A stretch of DNA of 64,000 nt from the NCBI RefSeq assembly GCF_008726925.1, contig NZ_VYWO01000001.1:186001-250000 (forward strand). Direction: 5' to 3'. Below, piece after piece: positions 8,317-16,602 of this stretch (within the stretch, counting starts at the first letter, position 1; each line of letters begins with the position of its first letter). This stretch comes from Aerococcus sanguinicola. Lineage in GTDB: Bacteria > Bacillota > Bacilli > Lactobacillales > Aerococcaceae. Position numbers and translations under genes: made by a program. The notes beneath the pieces are model-generated. The model was not told the origin of the DNA and searched no databases. It worked only from the letters and a program-made list of their open reading frames with translations.

Positions 8317-9252
8317 ATGTCAATTGCCTTCATGTACAGTGGTCAGGGGGCCCAGTTCAAGGGGATGGGGCAGGATATCTTAGCCCGCTACCCGCATTTG
8401 GACACGTTTTTCGAGGAAGCCAGTGCGATTACTTCCTATGATATGAAAGCCATCTGCTTTGAGGACGATGAGAAGATCCATGAGACGGAATATACGCAAC
8501 CCGCGCTGATTACCATTGAAGCCATGTTGAGCCAGTGCCTCCATGAAGCTGGTATCCAGGCTGATTATAGTCTGGGACTGAGTCTAGGGGAGTATGCGGC
8601 CCTTATGAATGCCGGGGCCCTATCCTATGCGACCTGCATGGACCTCATCCGTCAACGCGGCAAGATCATGGCTGAAGCGGTTCCATCTGGTTTGGGTAAA
8701 ATGGTGGCAGTTATGAATACCCCACGTGAACAGATTGAAGCTGCTTGCCAAGAGGCCCGGTCTGAGGCCGGGGCTTATGTGGCACCAGCCAACTACAATA
8801 CAGGCAAGCAAGTGGTAATCGGGGGCTATGAAGAAGCTGTCGACCTGGCCTGTGAGAAGCTCAAGGAAGCAGGGAGTAAGAAATTAATCCCCCTTAAAGT
8901 TTCAGGGCCCTTCCACACCGAGCTGATGAAGCCCGCTAGTGAGAACTTCAAGCGAGCCCTCGAGCTTGTCGATTTTAATCCCCCCGCTTATCCCGTCATT
9001 TCCAATACGACCGCCCGGCCCCATGATATGGCGCATTTAAAAGAGAATCTGGCCAAGCAAATGTACTCCCCGGTCCGCTGGGAAGACTCGATTCGCTATC
9101 TCTTAGATCAAGGGGTAGACACCTTCATTGAGATTGGCCCCGGTAAGACCTTGTCTTCCTTTATGAAGCAGATTGATCGGTCGGTGGCGTGCTACCGGGT
9201 AGGCGACCTTGAAAACTTAGAGAAAACCATTAATGAATTAGCAGGAGAATGA
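8317..9252 (+). CDS. fabD: Malonyl-CoA:ACP transacylase
   Basis: Transfers malonyl groups from CoA to AcpP, supplying two-carbon units. The 311-aa sequence shows YSGQGAQ at the N-terminus, the nucleophile S89 in GLSLGEYAAL (the Leu replacing the common His before S is usual in Lactobacillales), the catalytic His near residue 200 in SGPFHTELM, and the C-terminal EIGPGKTLSS. It ends 4 bases before fabG. Confidence 0.95.
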   Translation: MSIAFMYSGQGAQFKGMGQDILARYPHLDTFFEEASAITSYDMKAICFEDDEKIHETEYTQPALITIEAMLSQCLHEAGIQADYSLGLSLGEYAALMNAGALSYATCMDLIRQRGKIMAEAVPSGLGKMVAVMNTPREQIEAACQEARSEAGAYVAPANYNTGKQVVIGGYEEAVDLACEKLKEAGSKKLIPLKVSGPFHTELMKPASENFKRALELVDFNPPAYPVISNTTARPHDMAHLKENLAKQMYSPVRWEDSIRYLLDQGVDTFIEIGPGKTLSSFMKQIDRSVACYRVGDLENLEKTINELAGE

Positions 9253-9256
9253 GCAT

Positions 9257-9988
9257 ATGTCTAAAGAAGAAACCCTTATTATTACAGGCGCTAACCGTGG
9301 GATTGGTGCGTCTACGGCACTTGCCTTTGCCAAGGCAGGCTACCAGATTGCCATGGTCAACCGGTCCCAGGCGGATGAAAGCCTCCTAGAGACGATCCGC
9401 GATTGCGGGGTAGAGGTGAGAGAATACCTGGCAGATGTCTCAGACTTTGACCTGACCAGCCAAGTAGTGAAAGCTATTCACAAGGACTTTGGCCGGGTGG
9501 ATGTCTTAGTCAATAATGCGGGAATTACCAAGGATAGTCTCTTGATTCGGATGTCTGAAGAAGCTTTCGACCAAGTCATTGATGTGAATCTTAAGGGAAG
9601 TTTTAATTTGATCCGCCATGTGTCAAAAATAATGCTAAAACAGCGTAGAGGTGCTATCATAAATGTATCGAGCTTATCCGGCATTATTGGAAATATTGGC
9701 CAGGCTAACTATTCGGCTTCTAAAGCAGGTTTGATTGGTCTGACCCGGTCGGCAGCGCGCGAGCTAGCCAGCCGTCACATTACAGTGAATGCCGTAGCAC
9801 CAGGTTTTATCTCCAGTGATATGACCGATCAGTTATCCGACAAAACGAAAGAAGCCATGCTAGAAGAAATTCCGCTCAAGCGCTTCGGTGAGCAAGAAGA
9901 AGTGGCAGAAGCGATCTTATTCCTAGCAACTAATCAGTATATTACAGGCACCACCCTTGAAATTAACGGTGGACTCAATATGAACTAG
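9257..9988 (+). CDS. fabG: 3-oxoacyl-ACP reductase FabG
   Basis: NADPH-dependent short-chain dehydrogenase that reduces 3-oxoacyl-ACP. The 243-aa protein has the cofactor motif TGANRGIG at residues 10-17, NNAG near 86, a catalytic Ser around 139, and the Tyr152/Lys156 pair in YSASKAG. Length and the C-terminal NQYITGTTLEINGG are typical of FabG. It starts 4 bases after fabD, with AGGAG located inside the fabD 3' end, and ends 9 bases before fabF, consistent with translational coupling along the operon. Confidence 0.95.
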   Translation: MSKEETLIITGANRGIGASTALAFAKAGYQIAMVNRSQADESLLETIRDCGVEVREYLADVSDFDLTSQVVKAIHKDFGRVDVLVNNAGITKDSLLIRMSEEAFDQVIDVNLKGSFNLIRHVSKIMLKQRRGAIINVSSLSGIIGNIGQANYSASKAGLIGLTRSAARELASRHITVNAVAPGFISSDMTDQLSDKTKEAMLEEIPLKRFGEQEEVAEAILFLATNQYITGTTLEINGGLNMN

Positions 9989-9997
9989 GAGGTTCTT

Positions 9998-11239
9998 ATG
10001 ACGAGAAGAGTTGTAGTGACAGGTCTAGGGGCTGTAACTCCCTTAGGAAATTCAGTAGACGAATTTTGGGCCAATTTAAAGGCGCAAAAGCATGGGATTG
10101 GCCCGATAACCAAGTTCGATGCTAGCGGCCTAGATACCCAGTTAGCAGCTGAGGTCAAGGATTTCGAGCCTAAGGATTATATGGACCGCAAATCCGCCAA
10201 GCGGATGGAACCCTATGCCCAATATGGGATTGCAGCGGCTGGGGAAGCCTTGAAAGATGCGGGCTTAGACTTGGACCAAGTAGACCGCGACCGGGTCGGA
10301 ATTTATTTTGGAACCGGTATTGGCGGGGTCCAAGAAATGGAATCTGGTATCCGTAAGATGATTGCTAAAGGACCTAAACGGGTGAATCCTTTATTCGTTC
10401 CAATGGCCATTTCCAATATGGGGGGCGCCAATATTTCCATGCACTTTGGTATCCATGGTCCAGCCCAAACCGTATCGACCGCTTGTGCTTCAGCCAATAA
10501 TGCGATTGGTGAGGCCTTCCGCTATATCAAGCATGGCTATGCGGATTACATGTTAGCCGGTGGGGGCGAATCATCCATCTGCGAGATTGCCATGGCCGGT
10601 TTTGAAAACTTGACCGCTATGAATACCACAGATGACCCTGATCGCGCATCGATTCCTTTTGATAAGGAACGGGCTGGCTTTATTATGGGTGAGGGCGCTG
10701 GCATCTTGCTTCTTGAGAGCCTAGAATCTGCCCAAGCTCGCGGCGCTAAGATTTATGCTGAAGTTGTTGGCTATGGGGCAACGTCCGATGCCTACCACCT
10801 GACTGCTCCTCATGAAGAAGGTCAAGAAGCCGTTAAGGCGATTGAATTGGCCTTAGAAGAAGCCGGCCTGGGTCAAGGGGATATCCAATATGTCAATGCC
10901 CATGGGACTTCTACCCCTACCAATGACCGGGTTGAAAGTCATGTTATCCAATCGGCTTTTGGCTCTTACAGCCAAGAGATTGCGGTGACTTCAACCAAGG
11001 CTGCAGTCGGCCACCTCTTAGGGGCGGCTGGGGCAGTGGAAGCGATCGCCAGTTTGAAAGCCATGGAAGAGAGCTATATCCCTGCTATGGTGGGCTATCA
11101 AGTGCCCGATGAAGACTGTGACCTCCACCTTGTAATCGGCCAAGGGGAAAAGCGTCAGATTGATGCCCTCGTTTCAAATGCCCTCGGCTTTGGTGGCCAT
11201 AATACGGTAATTTGCTTTAAGAAGGTGAGCGAAGACTAA
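9998..11239 (+). CDS. fabF: Beta-ketoacyl-ACP synthase II
   Basis: Condensing enzyme that extends acyl-ACP with malonyl-ACP. The 413-aa thiolase-fold protein carries the complete Cys-His-His triad: C163 in TACASANNAIG, H302 in NAHGTSTPTND and H339 in AAVGHLLGAAG. GGAGG precedes the ATG by 7 bases. The stop overlaps the accB start by one base (TAATG). No fabH initiating enzyme is encoded in this cluster. Confidence 0.96.
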   Translation: MTRRVVVTGLGAVTPLGNSVDEFWANLKAQKHGIGPITKFDASGLDTQLAAEVKDFEPKDYMDRKSAKRMEPYAQYGIAAAGEALKDAGLDLDQVDRDRVGIYFGTGIGGVQEMESGIRKMIAKGPKRVNPLFVPMAISNMGGANISMHFGIHGPAQTVSTACASANNAIGEAFRYIKHGYADYMLAGGGESSICEIAMAGFENLTAMNTTDDPDRASIPFDKERAGFIMGEGAGILLLESLESAQARGAKIYAEVVGYGATSDAYHLTAPHEEGQEAVKAIELALEEAGLGQGDIQYVNAHGTSTPTNDRVESHVIQSAFGSYSQEIAVTSTKAAVGHLLGAAGAVEAIASLKAMEESYIPAMVGYQVPDEDCDLHLVIGQGEKRQIDALVSNALGFGGHNTVICFKKVSED

Positions 11240-11718
11240 TGGAAACTAAAGAAATTAAAGCACTCATCCAGGCTGTCGATGCCTCCAGCCTCCAGCAATT
11301 TGCCTTCAAGAATGAAGACTTAGAGATTGTTATGTCCAAGCTAGACTCCGACGCCCTCCATGGCCAGGCCTCCGACCAGGCAGTGGCTTCAGTCGAAGAC
11401 CTAGCCCTAGAAAGCAAGAGCCAAGCGACTGCTCCAGCTGCTTCACAGGCCGAGGAAGCCAGTGAGGAAGAAGAGAGCTTTGCGGGCCAAGTGGTCACAA
11501 GCCCGATTGTGGGTGTGGTTTATCTTGCGCCAGGCCCTGACCGCGACCCTTATGTGAGCCTAGGCCAGACCATCCAGGCGGGCGAGACCGTTTGTATCGT
11601 CGAAGCCATGAAGATTATGAATGAAATCCCAGCGGAATACTCTGGGACCATTAGCCAGATCCTGGTTAAGGATGGGGAAGTGGTTGAATACGGCCAGCCC
11701 CTGTTTGAAATTAGTTAA
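11239..11718 (+). CDS. accB: Biotin carboxyl carrier protein of acetyl-CoA carboxylase
   Basis: Carries biotin between the carboxylase and transcarboxylase parts of acetyl-CoA carboxylase. The 159-aa protein has an N-terminal helical region, an Ala/Glu-rich flexible linker (about residues 55-80) and the C-terminal biotinyl domain with K125 in VEAMKIMNEI. The biotin ligase BirA that would modify it is encoded at 26.5-27.5 kb in this same window. Confidence 0.95.
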   Translation: METKEIKALIQAVDASSLQQFAFKNEDLEIVMSKLDSDALHGQASDQAVASVEDLALESKSQATAPAASQAEEASEEEESFAGQVVTSPIVGVVYLAPGPDRDPYVSLGQTIQAGETVCIVEAMKIMNEIPAEYSGTISQILVKDGEVVEYGQPLFEIS

Positions 11719-11729
11719 GGAGAGATCGT

Positions 11730-12191
11730 GTGGAAAAGAATGAAACTATTTTAGATGCCCAAGCCATTATGGACATCATCCCTAACCGCTATCCTATTTG
11801 CTTTATTGACCGGGTAACGGAATTAGAAGTCGGTAAACGTGTAGTGGCCCGTAAGAATGTGACCATTAATGAACCTTATTTTGTGGGTCACTTCCCAGGA
11901 GAACCTGTGATGCCAGGCGTGCTTCAGATTGAAACCATGGCCCAAGCTGGGTCTATCCCACTCCTGATGACGGATGGTTTAACCAAGCGTACGGGTTATT
12001 TGGCAGGGGTAGACAAGGTGAAATTCCGCCAAAAAGTTGTCCCAGGTGATGTGCTTACCGTAACCGTTGATATCCTTAAGATTAAACGAAATATTGGTCT
12101 AGCTAAGGCAAGTATCCACCGAGAAGATGGGGTATTATGCAGTGAATGTCAGATGACCTTCGCCGTATCAGATGTTGAACGAGATGTTTAA
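11730..12191 (+). CDS. fabZ: 3-hydroxyacyl-ACP dehydratase FabZ
   Basis: Dehydrates 3-hydroxyacyl-ACP to the enoyl form. The hot-dog fold motif with H54 and E68 is visible (HFPGEPVMPGVLQIE), and the 153-aa length is normal. The start is GTG 11730, supported by AAGGAGAG about 7 bases upstream; no ATG lies near. In some Lactobacillales a paralogue acts as isomerase (FabN); with FabK present and only one copy visible, dehydratase is the default call. Confidence 0.93.
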   Translation: MEKNETILDAQAIMDIIPNRYPICFIDRVTELEVGKRVVARKNVTINEPYFVGHFPGEPVMPGVLQIETMAQAGSIPLLMTDGLTKRTGYLAGVDKVKFRQKVVPGDVLTVTVDILKIKRNIGLAKASIHREDGVLCSECQMTFAVSDVERDV

Positions 12192-12211
12192 GCAGTAAAG
12201 AAAGTGGTCAA

Positions 12212-13582
12212 ATGTTTAAGAAAATACTTATTGCCAACCGTGGCGAAATCGCTGTTCGAATTATTCGGACGTGCAAGGAGATGGGCATCCAAACAGTGGC
12301 TGTATACTCCGAAGCGGATGCAGATGCGATGCATGTCTCTTTAGCTGATGAGGCAGTCTGTATTGGGAAAGCACCTGCTGGGGACTCCTATTTAAACATG
12401 CCTTCCATCCTTAGTGCGGCAGTCGTTACTGGGGCCCAGGCCATCCATCCTGGTTTTGGCTTTTTATCAGAGAACAGTAAATTTGCCCGCCTCTGCCGGG
12501 AGATGAATATTATCTTCATAGGTCCAGATGCGGACGTGATTGACCAGATGGGGGATAAACAGCACGCACGGGAGACCATGAAAGCTGCCCAGGTCCCTGT
12601 TATTCCTGGGAGCGAAGACTTTGTCCATAGTGCTGAAGAGGCCCTAGCCATTGCAGAAGAAGTGGGCTATCCTGTCCTCTTCAAGGCAACAGCCGGCGGT
12701 GGGGGCAAAGGCATGCGCCTAGTTAAGGATGAAGGGCAATTGCAGGCTGCCTTCGATGAAGCCCGGCTGGAAGCCCAACAGAACTTCCACAATGACCAGC
12801 TTTATTTAGAGAAGGTTATCCATCCCGCCCACCATATCGAAGTCCAAATCCTAGGCGATAACTATGGAAAGGTCATCCACTTAGGAGAAAGGGAATGCTC
12901 GCTCCAGCGCAACCACCAAAAAGTCTTGGAAGAGAGTCCAAGCCCCTTTATCCGTCCAGAAATCCGTGAGAAAATCTGTGCAGCGGCTGTCCAAGCAGGG
13001 AAAGAAGTCCATTATACAGGGGCTGGAACCATTGAATTCTTGGTTGATAGCGAGCAGAATTTCTACTTCATGGAGATGAATACCCGGATCCAAGTGGAAC
13101 ACCCCATTACCGAAATGGTCACGGGGGTTGACTTGGTCAAGAAGCAGATTGAAATTGCAGCCGGCCAAGCCCTGGACTTAGACCAGGAAGATATTTCCTT
13201 TAAGGGGCATGCCATTGAAGTGCGCTTGAATGCAGAGCGACCAGAGAACCACTTCTATCCTTCAACCGGTTCCTTTGACTTTGTTCATTTTCCTGCGGGG
13301 AATCTGGGCTTGAGACTGGAATCAGCTGTCTATAATGGCTACCAAATGCCGCCATATTATGATAATATGTTTGCAAAGCTGATCGCTTATGGCGCAGACC
13401 GAGAAGAGGCTGTGCAACGAATGAAGCGGGCACTGGCTGAATTGCGTATCGAAGGGATTGCCTCCAACCAGGCCCTGCTCCAAGCGATTCTAGCAGACGA
13501 GGGCTTCCTGTCAGGCGATTACAGTAATGATTACCTGGAGGCCAGCCTTTTACCTGCCTGGCTCGCCCAAGAATCCAAGTGA
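12212..13582 (+). CDS. accC: Acetyl-CoA carboxylase, biotin carboxylase subunit
   Basis: ATP-dependent carboxylation of the biotin on AccB. The 456-aa ATP-grasp enzyme has the N-terminal ILIANRGEIAVRIIRT, the glycine-rich ATP loop TAGGGGKGMRLV near residue 165, HIEVQILGD, ECSLQRNHQK and the EMNTRIQVEHPITE active-site stretch. The stop is followed within 14 bases by the accD start. It is part of the same operon. Confidence 0.97.
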   Translation: MFKKILIANRGEIAVRIIRTCKEMGIQTVAVYSEADADAMHVSLADEAVCIGKAPAGDSYLNMPSILSAAVVTGAQAIHPGFGFLSENSKFARLCREMNIIFIGPDADVIDQMGDKQHARETMKAAQVPVIPGSEDFVHSAEEALAIAEEVGYPVLFKATAGGGGKGMRLVKDEGQLQAAFDEARLEAQQNFHNDQLYLEKVIHPAHHIEVQILGDNYGKVIHLGERECSLQRNHQKVLEESPSPFIRPEIREKICAAAVQAGKEVHYTGAGTIEFLVDSEQNFYFMEMNTRIQVEHPITEMVTGVDLVKKQIEIAAGQALDLDQEDISFKGHAIEVRLNAERPENHFYPSTGSFDFVHFPAGNLGLRLESAVYNGYQMPPYYDNMFAKLIAYGADREEAVQRMKRALAELRIEGIASNQALLQAILADEGFLSGDYSNDYLEASLLPAWLAQESK

Positions 13583-13596
13583 AGGGAGATAAACTG

Positions 13597-14460
13597 ATGG
13601 CTTTCATGCGTAAAAAGAAATCCTATATCCATGTGCCCCAAGCCAGTCAGAAGGAGGCCATTGATCCCAACCACAAGCCCTATATCCCTGATGGCATGTG
13701 GCAAAAGTGTCCCCAGTGCCAGCAAACCATCCTGACCCAGGATATGAAACCCGCCTATGTCTGCACCAATTGCGACTACCACTTTCGGATTTCGCCCCAG
13801 GAGCGTATTCGTCTGATTCTAGACCAGGATTCCTTTGTTCCCCTCTTTGAGGATGGCGAAGCGCTCAACCCCTTGGACTTCCCAGGTTATGCGGAGAAGC
13901 GGGCCAAGGCTCAGGAGCGCACCCAGACCGATGAAGCCATTACGACGGGGCTGGGCCGGATCAAAGGACAAAAAATTGCCTTTGCCTGCATGAATCCCTT
14001 CTTCATGATGGGATCCATGGGAGCTCGGGTTGGGGAGAAATTGACGGCTCTTTTTGAGCATGCCCTTAAGGAAAGCCTGCCAGTGCTTGTTTTTACAGCC
14101 AGCGGGGGGGCCCGGATGCAGGAGGGGATTATTTCGCTTATGCAGATGGCTAAAATTTCCTTAGCCGTTGAACGCCATAGCGAGGCTGGTCTCTTCTACC
14201 TAGCTGTTCTGACGGATCCTACGACGGGCGGGGTGACGGCCAGCTTCGCCATGCAGGCGGATATTATCTGCGCTGAGCCTGGAGCCCTGATTGGATTTGC
14301 CGGGAAACGGGTCATTGAGCAGACCATCCACGCAGCTGTGCCGGAGAGCTTCCAGAGTGCCGAGCACCAGCTGGCCCATGGTTTCGTTGACCGAATCATC
14401 CCCCGCCAGCAGTTAAGAGAGGAATTGTCTGGCCTACTAACCATCCATTGCCAAGCTTAA
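13597..14460 (+). CDS. accD: Acetyl-CoA carboxylase, carboxyltransferase beta subunit
   Basis: Forms the transcarboxylase with AccA, moving CO2 from biotin to acetyl-CoA. The N-terminal four-Cys zinc ribbon (CPQCQQ near residue 30, CTNC near 50) and the crotonase-fold carboxyltransferase domain (SGGARMQEG, TDPTTGGVTASFAM) are present; 287 aa. An upstream GTG at 13579 would overlap accC, but ATG 13597 has GAAGGGAG 8 bases before it and is preferred. Confidence 0.94.
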   Translation: MAFMRKKKSYIHVPQASQKEAIDPNHKPYIPDGMWQKCPQCQQTILTQDMKPAYVCTNCDYHFRISPQERIRLILDQDSFVPLFEDGEALNPLDFPGYAEKRAKAQERTQTDEAITTGLGRIKGQKIAFACMNPFFMMGSMGARVGEKLTALFEHALKESLPVLVFTASGGARMQEGIISLMQMAKISLAVERHSEAGLFYLAVLTDPTTGGVTASFAMQADIICAEPGALIGFAGKRVIEQTIHAAVPESFQSAEHQLAHGFVDRIIPRQQLREELSGLLTIHCQA

Positions 14461-14470
14461 GGAGTGTATT

Positions 14471-15283
14471 ATGCTAGAAAGTCATTCAAAAAAGCGCCCC
14501 TCCCTCCATCCCAGTGAGGTTGTCCAGGCGGCGCGCGATACCCAGCGTCTGACGACTTCAGAACTGGCCCGTTATATCTGCGAGGACTTCTATGAACTCC
14601 ACGGGGACCGTGCCTATGGGGATGACGCCGCCATTTTTGGTGGGGTCGGTCTCCTTGACGGCCGCCCTGTCACGATCATCGGAACGGAGAAGGGGCACAC
14701 GACCAAGGAAAATGTAGCGCGTAATTTCGGCTCTCCCCATGCGGAAGGTTATCGCAAGGCCATCCGTCTAGTCGAACAAGCTGATAAATTTAAACGGCCG
14801 GTCATCAGTTTCATCAACACATCTGGAGCTTTCTGCGATGTGGAAGCTGAAGACCGGGGAGTGGGGGAAGCCATCGCCCGGTCCATGCAGGCTTTTGGAC
14901 GCTTATCAGCTCCCAATATTTCCCTCTTGATTGGGGAAGGTGGGAGTGGGGGCGCCCTGGCCCTTGCTGTAACCAACCGGGTATGGATCTTGGAAGATGC
15001 TATGTATTCTATCCTGTCACCAGAAGGTTTTGCGACCATTCTGTGGAAAGATATCAGCCGGGCGGATGAGGCGGCTGAATTGATGAAATTTACCGCTAAA
15101 GACCTCTATGAACTCGGTGTGGTGGATGAGATTATCCCTGTCCGCCAACGCGGTGAAGCCATCACCAAGGAGAAATTAGCAGACAATATCAAAACCATGC
15201 TAATCAAAGAATTGAAGGATTGGGATGGCAAGTCAGCTGAAGCCATCCGTTTAGACCGCGAAGCGCGTTTTCGCCAATTTTAA
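14471..15283 (+). CDS. accA: Acetyl-CoA carboxylase, carboxyltransferase alpha subunit
   Basis: Partner of AccD in the carboxyltransferase. The 270-aa protein has the compact form usual for Lactobacillales, with FYELHGDRAYGDD, GTEKGHTTKENVARNFGSPHAEG (CoA-binding region) and IGEGGSGGALALA. AAGGAG precedes the ATG by 7 bases. It is the last recognisable enzyme of the fatty-acid operon; the unknown gene at 15297 follows after 13 bases and may be cotranscribed. Confidence 0.95.
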   Translation: MLESHSKKRPSLHPSEVVQAARDTQRLTTSELARYICEDFYELHGDRAYGDDAAIFGGVGLLDGRPVTIIGTEKGHTTKENVARNFGSPHAEGYRKAIRLVEQADKFKRPVISFINTSGAFCDVEAEDRGVGEAIARSMQAFGRLSAPNISLLIGEGGSGGALALAVTNRVWILEDAMYSILSPEGFATILWKDISRADEAAELMKFTAKDLYELGVVDEIIPVRQRGEAITKEKLADNIKTMLIKELKDWDGKSAEAIRLDREARFRQF

Positions 15284-15296
15284 GGGAGGCTTATAA

Positions 15297-16199
15297 ATGT
15301 TTGAGGAAAGAAAAAGAGATTGCCATTCTTTGGTCGACCAGGCTTTAGCTGCTAAAGCAGCTGGTGCCCTCAACCAGGGACTGGCGAGTATCCGCCAAGC
15401 TCAGAAACTGGCGGGGGATTTTTCTAATTTTTTCCTGGCATTGATCCAGGTCTTAGTGGACCAGGACCAGGTCGACTTAGCCTTGGCCCTGACCCAGCAA
15501 GTTCTAGAAGAAGCTGACCAAGTTGAAGCCCTCAGCTTATATGAAAGAGCCATGTCCTTTTTGGCCCAGACTGCCCCTAGTGCTTTGAAAGAGTTTTCAG
15601 AGCCGGGGCTTTTTGTGCGTCAGGGAGCTTCTTTAGACCGGGAATGGATCGACTTTGTTTTTCATCCAGACCGTCTAACTGCTGACTATGCTGCTAGCAA
15701 TCAAGCCCAATTAAAGACTTACCTGGCGACCGACCTGGCCCAAGATCCTGGTCAGGCCAAGGCCTGTTATCGAATATTGCAGGACCTAAAACCTAGCCAG
15801 GTCCATGACTTCATCCGGGCTTATCTGGCTAAGCATCCCGAGCCTAGCTTGGTTCGGACTGATTTTCTCATCCGACTGCTAAGCCAGGGGAGTCAGGACC
15901 GACTCATCTTAGAAGGGCCTCAGGGGCTAGAACACCAGCTAGACCTGGCAGAGCTCAACTTGCCCCCAGACCGGTCTTTCTACCAGGCTGGCCAAGCCTT
16001 TATCGAGGATGTCTACTTTAAGGAGCTTCTAACCAAGGTCTACCTAGAAGAAGAGTGGCTGCTTTTGAATGGTCTCCTCTATCCATTCGAGGATGATTTA
16101 GGGAAAGATCCAGCTGACCTGGTGACCATCCTAGCAGCAGCCGACCCAGAAGATGCCTGCTACCAGACTATCAGCCAGCTCTTGAAGGGAGTGATCTAG
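15297..16199 (+). CDS. Unrecognised 300-residue, helix-rich protein
   Basis: I do not recognise this protein. It is predicted soluble, with no signal peptide or membrane segment, rich in Gln, Leu, Asp and Ala, and mostly helical by eye. The first half (LNQGLASIRQAQKLAGD, QVDLALALTQQVLEEADQ) has a TPR-like rhythm of Ala/Leu pairs but no clear repeat consensus. GGGAGG lies 9 bases before the ATG. It follows accA by 13 bases and abuts the RNase H-like gene, so it probably shares a transcript with both. A scaffolding or regulatory role would be speculation. Confidence 0.6.
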   Translation: MFEERKRDCHSLVDQALAAKAAGALNQGLASIRQAQKLAGDFSNFFLALIQVLVDQDQVDLALALTQQVLEEADQVEALSLYERAMSFLAQTAPSALKEFSEPGLFVRQGASLDREWIDFVFHPDRLTADYAASNQAQLKTYLATDLAQDPGQAKACYRILQDLKPSQVHDFIRAYLAKHPEPSLVRTDFLIRLLSQGSQDRLILEGPQGLEHQLDLAELNLPPDRSFYQAGQAFIEDVYFKELLTKVYLEEEWLLLNGLLYPFEDDLGKDPADLVTILAAADPEDACYQTISQLLKGVI

Positions 16200-16601
16200 G
16201 TGATTCGTCTCGCAATCGATGCATCAGTCAATGTTAAGGATGGCCGAGTGGGAGTGGGCATCCTCTGGCTAGAAGGGGGCAAGCAGTATCCTCTTAAATT
16301 CTCCCTGCCCCAAAAGATGGACAACCATTTAGCTGAATTCTCTGCCCTTAAAATCGCCCTAGAGCTGTTAGAAGACCAGGGAAGGACTCAGGACTGGATC
16401 CTCTGCCAGACCGACAGCCGGGCGGTCTATGACGCCATAAACAAGAAAAAAAGCAAGAACAGTCCCTATAGCCAGGCCATCCAGGCTATCTTGCTTGCTC
16501 TTGCTAAATTTCCTAATTTTCATTTGAATTGGGTACCAGAAGCAGACAATCGTGGGGCTGACCAGTTAGCCAAGCAGGCCATGCGCCAGGCCCCGCGCTA
16601 G
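16200..16601 (+). CDS. Ribonuclease H-fold protein (RNase HI-like)
   Basis: A 133-aa RNase H-like protein. The four acidic residues of the RNase HI active site are present in order: D7 (LAIDASV), E46 (HLAEFSALK), D72 (CQTDSRAVY) and D121 (NRGADQLAKQA). This suggests an active RNA:DNA hybrid nuclease, although the small YpdQ/RnhA-like relatives in Firmicutes often have weak activity; that caution comes from the family. The GTG start directly abuts the preceding stop, so it is translationally coupled. It converges with rlmL, leaving a single base between stops. Confidence 0.8.
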   Translation: MIRLAIDASVNVKDGRVGVGILWLEGGKQYPLKFSLPQKMDNHLAEFSALKIALELLEDQGRTQDWILCQTDSRAVYDAINKKKSKNSPYSQAIQAILLALAKFPNFHLNWVPEADNRGADQLAKQAMRQAPR

Positions 16602-16602
16602 C

